64,000 nt of DNA from Pseudogymnoascus destructans (GCF_001641265.1 NW_020167527.1:1240001-1304000), one strand, 5' to 3'. Shown: positions 50,811 to 61,290, counted from the first letter of the stretch. The notes: a model not told the origin generated them from the letters alone. Program-made: numbers and translations.

Positions 50811-52457
50811 AGGAATCTGCTTCAACATAGGCTGTCTTGTTTCTATCAAAATGCCTCAAGACAGGAGCTTCTGTGATTGTTTGTTTCAACAGCTCGAATA
50901 CAGTTTGGCATGCATGAGTCCATTCGAATATCTGATCCTTTCTGGTAAGGTTCATCAATGGCCTCATGATGCTGGAGTAATTTCGGATGAACCTTCGATA
51001 GAAATTGCAGAATCCAATGAAAGCTTGCATATCCCTGAGCGATTTTGGAGTTCACCATTCCAATACAGTAGAAACCTTTGCAGGGTCCATGCGAATGCCA
51101 TTGACTCCCACGATGAGTCCTAGGAATTTGGTTTCTTGGACGAAAAACTCACATTTTGAGATATCTGCTTGCAGTCCAGCTTCTCCAAGCTTCTGTAGGA
51201 CTTTCCTTATGTGCTCTGTATGCTCTGCTCGAGTATCACTGTAGATAAGAATGTCATCCATGTATGCGGTGACGAATTGGTTGAGGTAATCCATGAGGGT
51301 TTCATTCATATACCTCTGGAATGTTGCTGGACCATTTGTGAGTCCGAAGGGCATGACCTGTATTTGTAGGATCCAAATCGAGTTCTAAATGTAGTGAGGT
51401 CTTTATCTTCTTCTGTCTGCATTTGAATTCGATTGAAGGCATGTCGAATGTCCAGTTTGGTGAGATATTTTGCTCCTATGACTTGGGCCAGCGTTTCATC
51501 AATGAGTGGTATGGGATATCGATCCTTTTTCGTTATGGCATTTAGCTTCCTGTAGTCGGCACAGAATCAAAGACCACCATCTGGCTTTCTCGCAAACATA
51601 ATGGGTGAAGAGTATGGGGCTTTGCTTGCTTCAATGAACCCTTTTGGCAAGTGCTCGAAGACATATTCTTCAACCAAATCAAGTTCTTCCTTTGACATAT
51701 TCCAGAGTGGTGCATATCCCAGCTTTACATCACCTTCGAGTTTAATATGATGGTCTGAAGGTCGATGGGGAGGTAGCTTGTCTGCTGCCATTTTTGAAAA
51801 AACATCCAAAAATTCATGAAATTCCTTCGGAAGGATCAGTCGAGGGTCGATTTCTTCAGTTTTGGCCTTGTTCTTGTGCTTGATTATGTCCTTTATTGAT
51901 ATAGCAAAGACTTGAGCTCCTTTTTGCTTCATGAGCATTCGAAATGGTGTTGAGCCAATCATTGCTATGGTGCAAGGTTTTGGTTTTTCCACTTTCAGAG
52001 CAGGTTCCGGAGGAGGCATTTCTTTGGCTTTCTTCTTTGCCCTTTGTCTTTTGCTTTTCGATATAGGCTCTGTTTCGAGGGCTCGATCTGGTATAGAATG
52101 GTTCCAATAATCTCCAGTGAAGAGGACTTGATCATTGATCATATCAAGAACAACTCCATGTTGCTTCATCCAAGCTTTCCCGAGAATGATGGAATGTTTT
52201 CCCAGTGAAGTGATGAATAATGGACATAGGCTTTCCACATGCTCTCCCACTTGTAGTCGAGGATATATAGCATGTGTGATAGCAGGGGCAGCCTCTCCAT
52301 TGAATCCTTCAACTTGTTTTGGCTTCACAAGTTCGACTGGGGCTATCCCTTCGATTTCACACATTCTTTCTGCATCAGCAGCATTAATGAAGTTTCCACC
52401 TGTGGCACCAGTATCGATCAATGCATGGACAATAGCTTTGTATTTTCCTATTCTCAA
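50811..52457 (-). pseudogene. Gypsy D protease and reverse transcriptase
   Basis: Protease: ALIDTGATGGNFINAADAER and the following HSIILGKAWM. The linker is Lys-rich. Reverse transcriptase: LDVFSKMAADKLPPHRPSDH, KAPYSSPIMFARKPDGGL then a stop, the FTGP-like part in another frame, [20 protein letters not shown], catalytic [74 protein letters not shown]. Three frames (51567-52457, 51052-51354, 50812-51030) show at least two lesions. Confidence 0.85.
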
Positions 52458-52551
52458 GTAGCTAAGAAAGGGGTGTCCGGATCAAAACTGGATCTTGAGG
52501 AAGAAGCTGCAATTCTGGCTGCACTGCCTCTAGTGATGACTTGTCTAGAGG

Positions 52552-53867
52552 CTATTCGTTTTCTGAATCGATGATAGACTCAGCTGTAGATACCTCATTC
52601 ACTTGAGCTTTGAGCTTCTGGGGACAGTCTCGAGCTCGATGTCCATTTTGTTGGCATATGAAGCATTTCCCAAGTTTCATGAGCATTTCTTTTGCTGGAT
52701 CTTGATGCGGTGGTCGATACAGCTTCTGTGTCTTGTTTTGCATGTTCAAATCCATTGTAGGTTGAGGGATTGAAGTTCGAAGTGCCTGGCCCTGATTTTG
52801 AGTTTGGCCTATGTTGTTCGAAAATGACTTTGGCTTCCTTTTGTCTTCTTGTTCCTTGATCCGCTGGATGTTCTGGTCGATGAGCATGCATTTCTTTGCA
52901 AACTCGTGAAGTGTAGTAGCTCCAACTTCAGCCACTAAGGCTTTCTGCATCTGTTGGTTGACTTTGAAGCGCAAGTCATCCAGCAAAGTTTCTTCAGAGT
53001 AATCAAGCTCTGTCATGAGCCTTTGGAACTCAGCCCAGAGCACTGCAAAGGTGTTGTTTCTCTGATACAGCTTTCGATACTCAGTTTGAGCTGTGTGCCT
53101 TCGATTGGGATCACTGAAGACTTTTTCCAAAAGTTCAAGAATTTCTTCTGCTGTCTGCAGTTTGTTTGTAGAGTTTGGTCGAAGCCTTGGATTGACATGT
53201 CGAACTGCCAGTCCTCCCAGTCGACTCTGAATGTAGCTCATTTGTAAAGTCTGTGTTGGAAAATGATCAATGTTGGCTTCGAGCTTGAGGCGAATTTTCA
53301 CAATCCAGTCTTCAAATGCTGGCTCTATCCCATCTGTGAGGATTGGAGGGTCTGGAATCCGAGCTGACAGTCGACTGTGAGAGTGGTGTCCTGGTTCATT
53401 CTTCAAAGCTTGTTGGGTTTGCTTTTCAAGATATTTCTGAATTGTTGTTGCTCTGTGATTTGTTGCTCATTGCTCTGGATCAGTTCCTGTAACTGGAGAA
53501 TGGCATCATCCTTTTCAGCCAGTATCAAATTCGAGTCCTCTGCTAGGGCCAAATAGTCCCGAAGAATGTTCTTGTGCAAAGTCCATGCCATTTTCTGGTT
53601 GGCGACAGATAGTTTCTGGAATTCGTCAAAGGTTTCAACATTCCATTCAGCCTTTTCATGTCAATTTGCAAGTATAGATTCATGTCTCTCCTGAGCTGTT
53701 TTGCCCAGAGTGTGAAGGAAGGTTTCGGATTTGAAATTAGGATCATGAAGTTCATTGGTTTGGTTTGCAGAGCTCGGAATTGATGCTCCTTCTGCCAGGG
53801 ATTCCTGGTCTTGTTCTGGATTATTTCGAGCTGCCATTGCAGCTTTCTCTTTAGCTGTATAAGCCAT
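52552..53867 (-). pseudogene. Gypsy D gag
   Basis: N-terminal scraps in three frames (MAYTAKEKAAMAARNNPEQD at 53867) lead to the main frame 53406-52552. That frame has IEPAFEDWIVKIRLKLEANI, FSDPNRRHTAQTEYRKLYQR, a Gln/Lys-rich stretch and one CCHC knuckle CFICQQNGHRARDC near its end. The frame then stops at 52552 before the protease frame. Confidence 0.8.
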
Positions 53868-54220
53868 AGCGAGTTGCTATTTCAATTTCAGTTCATATCG
53901 TCAAGTCAGACACATATAGCCAAAGGCCCTATTGTGCAGTTGTCAGCCGTAGGAGCCACTCGAGAGGAGCGCACTTCCCTCACAGTTATATCCTTGTCGA
54001 GGGAGCATTGTAAAAGGTCTGACTTGTGAAGGTGGTGTGTGTGTGTCTAGCTGACTGTGGAGAGCCAACTTTAAGGGGTTGCCCTCGAGATCGTCCTGGA
54101 ATCGACTTCAGGATAAGGTTTCTGGTTCTGGGGTTTCCAAAGAGTGGATTTCGATTTCGATTTCAGAAGAGGGTTCAGCTCGAAGAGCAGGAAAAGAGGT
54201 ATAAGGGAGATTGAGTTTTA
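53868..54220. other. Gypsy D 5' leader between LTR and gag
   Basis: Untranslated leader region. No TGG-type primer site was recognised next to the LTR end at 54221. Confidence 0.5.
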
Positions 54221-54622
54221 TGTCACAGTTCAACCAGGCATAGGGCGCCAGTTGGGTATTATGAATTAAACTCAATCTAGAGAAGGAAGGAAAGAGAAGA
54301 GGATCACTCGAGCAGTGGCTCGATCTATATACAGCTATGTTGTTGTGGAGTGAATTCTCTTTAGCGAGACCAGTTTTGAGAATTCACTCCACAACTGAAA
54401 ACTTCGCTCCAACCCCGGAAAGCTCCCCTTTTGGGGGTTTCCCCCAGGCCTAAAAATAGCGTACGTAGACCCGTAGTTTAGTCAGTAATTCAATTGATTA
54501 TATTATTCTATTGTTGAAGCCTCTGTTCTGCTGCCCATAAGAGATTCATTACAGTGACCGGAGATTACCACACGATTCTGTGTGTGGTTCTCCATACCCC
54601 GCAATTACCTCCAACACCCTAC

Positions 54623-54748
54623 TGTTGAACACATAATTGGAGTTTGACGACTTGATTGAAAAACTACGGGGGGCGAAGCCCCTATATATACACAGTTGGT
54701 ATACAGGCTACGCATGTGCAGCGTACTACCAGGATTGCAGTTCCAACA
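54623..54748 (-). repeat. TRIM 3' LTR (126 bp)
   Basis: Contains ATAATTGGAGTTTGACGACT and a TATATATAC box. It is the partner of 55253-55378. Confidence 0.92.
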
Positions 54749-55207
54749 CGCCCCTTACGCTGTACTATGTTGCCTCTGCAACAGCGCCCCTGCTTCTAGT
54801 TCCTCTAAACCCAAGTCTCTGCCTATCCCTCTTTCCTAGCCCATCCTATCCACAGTATGACCGCGCTCGCTACCCGCTACCTGCGCACCATCGCTATGGT
54901 GGTGTTAACCGCTTGCGCACCCTCATGGTGTCGAATCTGGCTGGTCTGTCCCGGCTACGCCTCAATCAATGAGGTTCAGTTGACCCAAAACTGAAGTTCC
55001 GACAGTTATCCCTAGCTCCTGTTCAAAGTAGTCGCTTGCTTGGTGTGCCCTGCACTCGTCTTATACTCGGTGCTGCTTCCGCTGTGTAGTTGGTGGTTAT
55101 GAGCAAAGGCTTTCCGTAATGGCGATAAATACGCTCCACTCGTACGCCTATCGTACAACATAGCTGCTCTCTCCCTGCGAGAGCTATGAGGGAAGCCGTC
55201 AATTATG

Positions 55208-55252
55208 TGTCTTTGGCGCAGCGCGTCGTGCGCTAAACCCGGGCTCATAACC
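55208..55252 (-). promoter_or_regulatory. TRIM primer-binding site for 5'-half initiator tRNA-Met
   Basis: On the plus strand the 12-mer GGGCTCATAACC abuts the LTR and equals the anticodon stem-loop of fungal initiator tRNA-Met up to about nucleotide 40. Further out, TGGCGCAGCG equals its D-arm, with GCGCT between. The primer would thus be an internally cut tRNA half, as known for Drosophila copia. Confidence 0.75.
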
Positions 55253-55378
55253 TGTTGAACACATAATTGGAGTTTGACGACTTGATTGAAAAACTACGGG
55301 GGGCGAAGCCCCTATATATACACAGTTGGTATACAGGCTACGCATGTGCAGCATACTACCAGGAATGCAGTTCCAACA
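55253..55378 (-). repeat. TRIM 5' LTR (126 bp)
   Basis: Same 126-bp unit as 54623-54748 with two substitutions (CAGCATACT and GGAATGCAG). Confidence 0.92.
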
Positions 55379-55415
55379 CCTACTCGAGCTGCAAGGCGCA
55401 CGTGATATCGTAACA

Positions 55416-56035
55416 GACTTTAGCCATACAATTAGTTATTGATAAACTAAAGGATCCTAGGAACGAAACTCCAGAGTATGAAGATCCTATTGCATACAAT
55501 ATTACAATGACACCTAAAATGAGTAGGCAGACAGTAGAAGGGGTTGAGCATGTCGGCATGGACTTGAAGCTTTTGCACGTGAGGCTACAATGGTTTTACA
55601 CCAAGCAGAATTGTATAAGACAGAGCTTGATATTGTTGCTCTCCGCACATTTCAACAAAGGGAGGCAAAGGCTCGGGCACAGAAAAGTTTACAGAGTGGT
55701 AGTCAACTATATGCTCATGAATCACGTGCAAAAAGAGAAGAGAAGGAAGCAAAGGCAAGGGCAAAGGCGGATGCGAAAAATGTATGAGAGTCAGCTTAGG
55801 TAGCAAAACAGCTACTAAATATGGCTAGGCGGTTTGCAATTAAAGACCGCAAAGCAGAGCGTAAGCGTGTTGCAGACCGTAATGCAAATGGTTTGAAGGC
55901 GCTTGTAGTGGTCTTACAGTATAAGGCATATAAGAGTAGCGACGACGAAGATGAAAATGAGTGGGTACAAAGCTTAGATAGTGAAAATAGCTCTGTTAAT
56001 TTTGTATTGTTCAGGTAGTTATCTATCAATACTAC
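55416..56035 (+). pseudogene. Decayed coding fragment, possibly a transposase tail
   Basis: From the LTR edge, a frame reads QTLAIQLVIDKLKDPRNETP, EYEDPIAYNITMTPKMSRQT and VEHVGMDLKLLH. It then shifts to LHQAELYKTELDIVALRTFQ and a Lys/Arg/Glu-rich coiled stretch (RAKREEKEAKARAKADAKNV), with stops before RKRVADRNANGLKALVVVLQ. The layout resembles the coiled C-terminal ends of some fungal pogo-like transposases, but the family assignment is a guess. Confidence 0.35.
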
Positions 56036-56386
56036 GCTATTACCTCGTTGATTCATAGATATGTATATCATATTGATGCATACCCAAACTCGCTTTCGCA
56101 TACCCAACTCGCTTTCGCCACCTACTCGCTTCGCTCGTAGGTGGACACTGACTCCGCGTTTGCACAACCGCTTGAACTCTCCGTCGCTCTGCCGTCATCT
56201 GCATTCACTGCCCCCGCGAGCTTCTGGATGTCTTTAAGCGCATCCTTTGCGAACGTCTCGTGCACCGCGATCTCTAAGATTTAAGCATTGTCTCCCTCTC
56301 AGAGTTGCCAGGGAGGTCAACAGGTAGAAAGTAGAATTCGGGCTGTACGAAGAAGGAGATTTTGCACCGCCCACCTTACAATCCAA
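56036..56386. other. Short region downstream of the AKAP7-like gene, no gene seen
   Basis: Contains a short duplication of ACCCAACTCGCTTTCGC-type words near 56090-56120. No coding evidence. Confidence 0.45.
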
Positions 56387-57140
56387 CTAAGGCATCCCCA
56401 CCGTCCCTTCCGCCACATACCTCTCCACTCCCTCCACCTCCTTCGCCCCCATTCTACACAACACCAGCTCCTCCACCCTAATATTCTCCATCCACACCAT
56501 CTCCCCAAACGCCTCAATCAGCGCCCTCGCATCAATCTCCACCCGCTGCCTATCCCTCCTACTCCTCCCAGGTACATATACCGTATTAAACACCGTCGCA
56601 TGCAGCAACAGCCTCGGCAACGGCCTCGGCAGCGGCGGCATAACAGTCTCTTGCCGTGCTGGCCCTGTTGCTCCTGGGGGCGTAGGAGGAGGCGTAGGAG
56701 GCGGCCCGATCAAACACGCAAAATGCGAGCGGACTAACTCCCCGAATCGCTGGAGTGCTCTCGTCTCATCCACCGGCGGCGCATAAATCACGCTCGTGCT
56801 CCCTGGGTCCCTCGTCGCCATCAACCCCTTCAGCGTGACGCGCACGTCTTTCTGGAGTTGTCCCCCAGCGGCGGGAGGGCCCTGTGCGATGGCCCAGAGG
56901 AGGGGGATGTCGAGGGTTCGTAGGATGGAGAGGGCGGTGGAGAGGCGGATGGGGTCGCGGAGGTCGAGGACGCAGAGGGTGAAGTGGAGGGTTGTGGGTG
57001 GGCGGAGGGCGGGGTGGAGGTGTGTGGGCAGGCTGGGGGGAGAGTGCGGAGTGTCGTGTGGAGGGGGGGAGGGAGGTGGGGGTGTGGAGGGGGAGGGCGA
57101 GGAAGTGGGTTAGTTGTTGGGTGGGTCGTTTGGGGGGCAT
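56387..57140 (-). CDS. AKAP7/ASCC1-like 2H phosphoesterase domain protein, one frameshift
   Basis: Starts MPPKRPTQQLTHFLALPLHT at 57140, like the N-terminal strand of the AKAP7-like 2'-5' ligase/phosphoesterase domain. After LPP the frame must shift by one base in a run of seven Cs (near 57060) to continue SLPTHLHPALRPPTTLHFTL (first His-x-Thr), then LSILRTLDIPLLWAIAQGPP. 56845-56387 continues with KDVRVTLKGL, TVFNTVYVPGRSRRDRQRVE, IDARALIEAFG and LVLCRMGAKEVEG. The second His-x-Thr is not obvious (LLLHATVFNTVY is near the place). The shift may be a sequencing error or a real break. The RNA-related role is inferred from the family only. Confidence 0.65.
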
Positions 57141-57466
57141 GATTGGTAGGTGTTGTAAAAGTTATGGGCTTGGTTTCGAGATTTGAGGTTGGTGAGGTGA
57201 GGTGAGGAGGTGAGATGGAGCTTAGATGCTCTCATGGGAAGAAGCCTTGGGGGTTCTGTGACGGCATCGCGCAGCGCGTGGTCGGAGAATAGTTTTGCCG
57301 GCATTGTATTCATATTGATATTGATATCCTCGTCGTCCACCCGTCCTTCCGATGCTCTAAGGCTCCAACATTGGTGGTGCTTCCAAAAATCTTTCCTACA
57401 ATAGTAAGCCTTTTCAGCCACTGACAGTATAATTAACAACACGTACATATGAGAGGTAAGCTCACG
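57141..57466. other. Intergenic
   Basis: No gene recognised between the AKAP7-like start and the membrane protein stop. Confidence 0.5.
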
Positions 57467-57922
57467 TTAAGTGTGGTTGTTCCTCCCACTACTCAACTTC
57501 AATTCCATAGAGCGGCGGCGACGATAGCTATGGACCGCCCAGCATATGATCAATGTAGATGAGATTGCGGTTGACGCCTTTCCCCAGATACTTTCCGCGA
57601 GGAGGTCGGTCCATGAAGGGTTGGCTTCCGCACATGCTGCGCATAATTCAGCATTGGGTTTGCAAGATAGCCTGGATGGGTGCAGGATCAAGAAGTATGT
57701 CAGCACGACATTGGTGAAGACTACGAAAAGGAAGAAGTAGAACACGCGTTGGCTGTAAATCATGTATCTCTCGAGTTTGGCTATATCGTCGGCGTGGTTC
57801 TCGGCGAGGTACTTTCCGGATGCTGACTGGGATTCTTCCAAAGGGAGACTGGAGCGCGGTGTTTGCAGCGAGACGACGAAGAGAGTGGGGAGTTTCTGTA
57901 AATATATGGACGTTGTCGACAT
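57467..57922 (-). CDS. Small membrane protein, 151 residues
   Basis: A clear transmembrane helix (VFYFFLFVVFTNVVLTYFLI, residues about 61-80) is followed by a loop with CKPNAELCAACAEANP and a second, weaker hydrophobic segment (STAISSTLIICWAVHSY) before a basic tail YRRRRSMELK. This suggests a two-pass membrane protein with a Cys-rich loop. No family is recognised. The start (MSTTSIYLQKLP) is the first ATG; a GNAT gene starts divergently about 180 bp away. Confidence 0.55.
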   Translation of the reverse strand: MSTTSIYLQKLPTLFVVSLQTPRSSLPLEESQSASGKYLAENHADDIAKLERYMIYSQRVFYFFLFVVFTNVVLTYFLILHPSRLSCKPNAELCAACAEANPSWTDLLAESIWGKASTAISSTLIICWAVHSYRRRRSMELKLSSGRNNHT

Positions 57923-58105
57923 CTTTAAGGGGGTTCAAGGGTATGCCAAGAGAGGCGAAGCTTTGGTCCCCAATGCCACATGCTACCCTTGTCGTCGATC
58001 TCTTGGGCTCCCGCCCCGTTCATTTCGCTGCGGCCTTCAGTTTCAACACCATTAAAACTCTACAATACAACTATCTAACATGGTCTACAATACAACTATC
58101 TAACA

Positions 58106-58920
58106 TGGCTTCCTCAAACTTTAAAGTCGTTCCCTGCGAACTGTCATATGTGGCTGTGTGCGCAGACATATTTGACGAAGCGTTCGCCGACGACCCCGCC
58201 ATAATATACCTCTATTCTCGGTCTGACCTACTGAAGGAGAAATCAATACAGAATTTCGACAAGAGTTTTGCAGCGCCTGGAGTAAAATATTTCAAGGTTA
58301 TACTTGAAGAGGCCGGGTATGTTTTATGTCCCTTGGAGTATCTTCCGGCTCATACCTGTTAGCGAAATTGTTGCTTTTAGCAAGTGGGTATATCCTCATA
58401 CTCCCGATCCGAACGCTAAAGACCCCGAAACGGCCATACGAACGCAGCAGCACGTACCAGGATCAAATTAAGAACTAGTTGTCGAGTTCTTCACAAAGTT
58501 TCTCCGCGGGGAAGGAAGTGGATTGTGTCTGAGACGCATTACTGTCCGTACTGCCTTCCGGTTCTCATTTGTGGCACAATCCTTGTGTATGCATTACTAA
58601 TAATTACAACAAGTCATGAGCATCCTGGCCGTACGACCAGAATACCAACGAAAGGGTCTCGGTTCTATGCTCTTAACCCCTGTCCGGGTGTTGTCTCCGA
58701 CGGGCTTCAGTTGCGTACGACGGGTCGTAGAAGAACAGCTGTGCAAAGGCTGGTGTTTCCTGGGTTGTAGGTTGTAACAGGCCCTGGTAATGGAACAGCT
58801 CGCCATGGATTTGAAAGCTTTGTACACCAACGTTCTGCTGTATCCGCGAATTGCGAGTATAGCTTACGGAAGTGAAAGCGAGGGCGTTATTATACTCGCG
58901 GATCTCCTTACGGAAGCCCC
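58106..58920 (+). pseudogene. GNAT-family N-acetyltransferase, probably broken
   Basis: Starts MASSNFKVVPCELSYVAVCA; the first exon ends at about 58319 and an intron (GTATGTTT...ACCTGTTAG, about 58320-58362) joins to GEIVAFSKWVYPHTPDP. A TAA at about 58467 then interrupts before ELVVEFFTKFL. The acetyl-CoA-binding motif is in a different frame: SILAVRPEYQRKGLGSMLL (from about 58617), continuing VRRVVEEQLCKGWCFLGCRL to a stop and further similar text. The conserved V-x-P-x-Q-R-x-x-G-x-G signature makes the family safe. The stop and frame changes suggest a pseudogene unless additional introns exist. The substrate is unknown. Confidence 0.65.
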
Positions 58921-58955
58921 TTCCTAGGGATCTCCTTACGGAAGCCCCTTCCTAG
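58900..58955. repeat. 27-bp direct duplication
   Basis: Two copies of GGATCTCCTTACGGAAGCCC plus TTCCTA, adjacent, at the end of the GNAT pseudogene; CTCCGTAAGG recurs nearby in inverse orientation. Confidence 0.8.
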
Positions 58956-59023
58956 CGGGTTCTGGTCCGTAAACAGCTTCCGTAGATATAAGGGAGGTCT
59001 CCGTAAGGCAGGGAGGTTAACGT

Positions 59024-59320
59024 CTACTTTTTACAGCAGCTCTCATACTGCTTATCCTGCGTAGCCTCCTCCACCCAGTGTAGAGCAGTGCAATATTCAC
59101 ACTCATGGTTAAGCTGGCCAAGGTCATGCGGGGCAGCCATAACAAATCGAGAGAGAAAGCCAGGCGGCTTCGGCTGGCGAGGCGCAAGAGGCTCCTCAGT
59201 AGGGGTAGACTGCGTACAGTGCGGAGTAATAGAGCGAAGTGGTATGGGGATTGGAGGCTGACAGCGAGGGCGACCGCGGCCGCGCTATTGCGGAGGGGCA
59301 TTCGTAGGAGGCTGTATGTA
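59024..59320 (-). pseudogene. Helitron helicase N-terminal fragment
   Basis: The minus-strand frame reads AAPHDLGQLNHECEYCTALH, WVEEATQDKQYESCCKK and a stop, resembling the conserved H-x-L-G...C-x-x-C-x-A-L-H-W...CC zinc-finger-like segment that precedes the Rep/helicase region of fungal Helitrons. Only about 100 codons are present, bounded by host-like repeats and by gypsy E leader sequence. Too short to define element ends. Confidence 0.5.
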
Positions 59321-59352
59321 AGGACACAGGGCACCCAGCTCACAGTAATAAC
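59318..59352 (-). repeat. 35-bp pogo-tail piece in reverse orientation
   Basis: TGTAAGGACACAGGGCACCC... is the reverse complement of 40168-40208 and of the end of the pogo gene. It precedes ATACAAAAAAAATCACACC, the same gypsy E leader sequence that follows the forward version at 40210. Confidence 0.75.
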
Positions 59353-59709
59353 ATATACAAAAAAAATCACACCTGCCGTGGACGGCCGTACCTCAATAAT
59401 ATCCCACACCGGAACGACTCAGGAGAACTACCGTTACACCATCGACTGCGACTCAGTGACGTTTCAGAGGAGAGACCTGACGACTTCAAATAGCCGTGAT
59501 TCCAGAGAGCTCACTGACAGCCAGTGGATCAGGGTTTGATTCTTCAGAACAAGCTGGTAAAGTCGCCGACGCGTTGGCGCCAAATAGGATACGAGATCCT
59601 TAAGAACCCCCTCCTAGCACAGAGGAAATTGTGGACAAGAGCATTGATAGCTACGAGCTACCGGAAGTCAAGCTCTTTCGTATCGGTACCGATACACACC
59701 TGAGGCAAT

Positions 59710-60931
59710 ATGTCGAAAAAGCCGACATCAAACATACCCCAAGACAACGACGGTCAACTGCCCGGAATGACTACTGTTACGATATCAAGTGCGCCTTGCA
59801 GCTCGAGTGGGGGTTCAGGGGTGTGGGGAGCTTTCCAGGGTTGGAGCGAAGTTTTCAGTTGTGGAGTGAATTCTCAGAACTGGTCTCGCTAAAGAGAATT
59901 CACTCCACAACAACATAGCTGTATATAGATTGAGCCACTGCTCGAGTGCTCCTCTTCTCTTTCCTTTCTTCTCAGTTCAATTGCCATCTCTTCGTAACAC
60001 TCGTTCTCCATCGATTCCAAGGTCATCACGAATGCTCACCGAGGACCCTCCGAATCGCTATAAGAAATCAACCATCTCTGAGAAAATCCTTCCTCTCAGC
60101 GATGGGGTAGAACATACCTTCCTACAATGGAGCGCTTCGATTCGGGACTGACTCGTAGTCAATGAGGACCACTACCTTACCGACGTCTCGAGAAGAGTGT
60201 TGATATGGGGAACTACAACCGGCCTGGCGAAGACCTACCTAGAGTCCCAATACCTGTCCACTACGCATGGGTTCTGCAGTGCTGGAGATGATGGATCTAC
60301 TAGGTTCATACTACCTCACAGGCAATGAGACGGAACAGTCCAGGAACCTCTTCGACGACCTGCAAATGGGAGAGAAAGGGCATGCTAGCGAAACCTTCCC
60401 AGAGTTCAAGGCTCGTTTCCAAAGTGCAGCTATCACAGGACAAGTCTCCGAGTCGGAATGGTTTCAGTACATGTGGAACAAGTTGACTCCCCAATTCCGC
60501 AGCCGCGTCGCGATCATCAAAAACCAATGGAATGAGACTACCAGACCATGGTACGAGAACTTACCGCCTTCGATCAGGAACGGCGCCGGAACAATGAATT
60601 GAATCCGCTACCCGATCTCGCAAGGACGTCCACATGTACTACAGATACGGCAAAGGCGTCGGCATAGAAGCCGACTCGAGCCACACCCGCTCTGTTCACC
60701 CGAACCACGTTCCTCCCCAAGCCAGCCATACCGGAACGTGTGAGAACTGCAGTCCCTGCGCCCTCAGGGAACTGTTTCAAGTGTGGCAAGCCCGGCCATT
60801 TCCAGGACAAATGCCCGCTCAACGCTACTGTCAAGGAAATCGACCGTAATGACCCCAAAGCAGAAGAACAATGGGAGGAAGCCGTGGAACTTCAATCGGA
60901 TGCATCCCTCGAGGAAAACGACGAGGCCTAG
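59710..60931 (+). pseudogene. Gypsy E copy 2 gag
   Basis: MSKKPTSNIPQDNDGQLPGM is cut by a truncated LTR C (59775-59973). QLPSLRNTRSPSIPRSSRML resumes to the TGA shared with copy 1 (60149-60151). EMMDLLGSYYLTGNETEQSR, ETFPEFKARFQSAAITGQVS and, in another frame, the knuckle CFKCGKPGHFQDKC (about 60775-60816) follow. Confidence 0.8.
59775..59973 (+). mobile_element. Solo LTR C copy 2, 3'-truncated
   Basis: Starts TGTTACGATATCAAG and matches the first ~199 bp of LTR C, but stops after CTTTCTTCT and passes directly into gag (CAGTTCAATTGCC). The missing LTR end and about 230 bp of gag were lost in one deletion. ACTAC precedes it (59770-59774). Confidence 0.85.
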
Positions 60932-61017
60932 GAGAAGGCTCCTTCCTAGGTCTACGCAAATGTGACCTGCGAGGACTAGACTTTCAAGAACTCCTGGGAG
61001 GTACCCAGTTCTTAGTC

Positions 61018-61270
61018 TGTCACGGTTCACCAAGGCATAGGGCGCCAGTTGGGTATTATGAATTAAACTCAATCTAGAGAAGAAAGGAAAGAGAAGAGGA
61101 GCACTCGAGCAGTGGCTCGATCTATATACAGCTATTGTGGAGTGAATTCTCTTTAGCGAGACCAGTTCTGAGAATTCACTCCACAACTGAAAACTTCGCT
61201 CCAACCCCGGAAAGCTCCCCACACCCCTGAACCCCCACTCGAGCTGCAAGGCGCACTTGATATCGTAACA
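61018..61270 (-). mobile_element. Solo LTR, family C copy 3 (253 bp)
   Basis: Plus strand begins TGTCACGGTTCACC and ends GATATCGTAACA, flanked by TAGTC at 61013-61017 and 61271-61275. It interrupts gypsy E copy 2 upstream of the protease. Same length as copy 1. Confidence 0.93.
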
Positions 61271-61290
61271 TAGTCAACACGACCCTGAGT

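Larger units (their letters stand above)
54623..55378 (-). mobile_element. TRIM (terminal-repeat retrotransposon in miniature), 756 bp
   Basis: Two 126-bp direct LTRs (54623-54748 and 55253-55378), each TGTTGAAC...TTCCAACA, differ at two positions. The element is flanked by CCTAC at 54618-54622 and 55379-55383. The internal 504 bp have no coding capacity. On the minus strand the LTR is followed by a primer site complementary to initiator tRNA-Met, and a purine tract AAGGGG precedes the other LTR, so the element reads on the minus strand. It must borrow proteins from an autonomous element. Confidence 0.92.
50811..55415 (-). mobile_element. Ty3/gypsy retrotransposon D, 5' part with LTR
   Basis: Minus strand, from the 5' LTR (55415-54221, itself hit by a TRIM) through gag (53867-52552), protease and reverse transcriptase to the inversion breakpoint at 50811. 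The remainder of pol is at 48343-49865 on the plus strand. The LTR belongs to family C, which also occurs as solo copies at 47880, 59775 and 61018. Confidence 0.88.
54221..55415 (-). mobile_element. Gypsy D 5' LTR (about 434 bp) split by a TRIM
   Basis: Outer end ATCGTAACA at 55415, inner end TGTCACAG at 54221. It matches the 253-bp solo LTR C over the first ~205 and last ~35 bp but has about 190 extra bp (54425-54617). Removing the TRIM (54623-55378) and one CCTAC leaves an LTR of about 434 bp. Confidence 0.8.

Noticed and set aside
55208..55252. A tRNA-Met gene
   Set aside because: Only the 5' half is present, with an enlarged D-to-anticodon spacing, and it abuts an LTR; a primer site explains it better.
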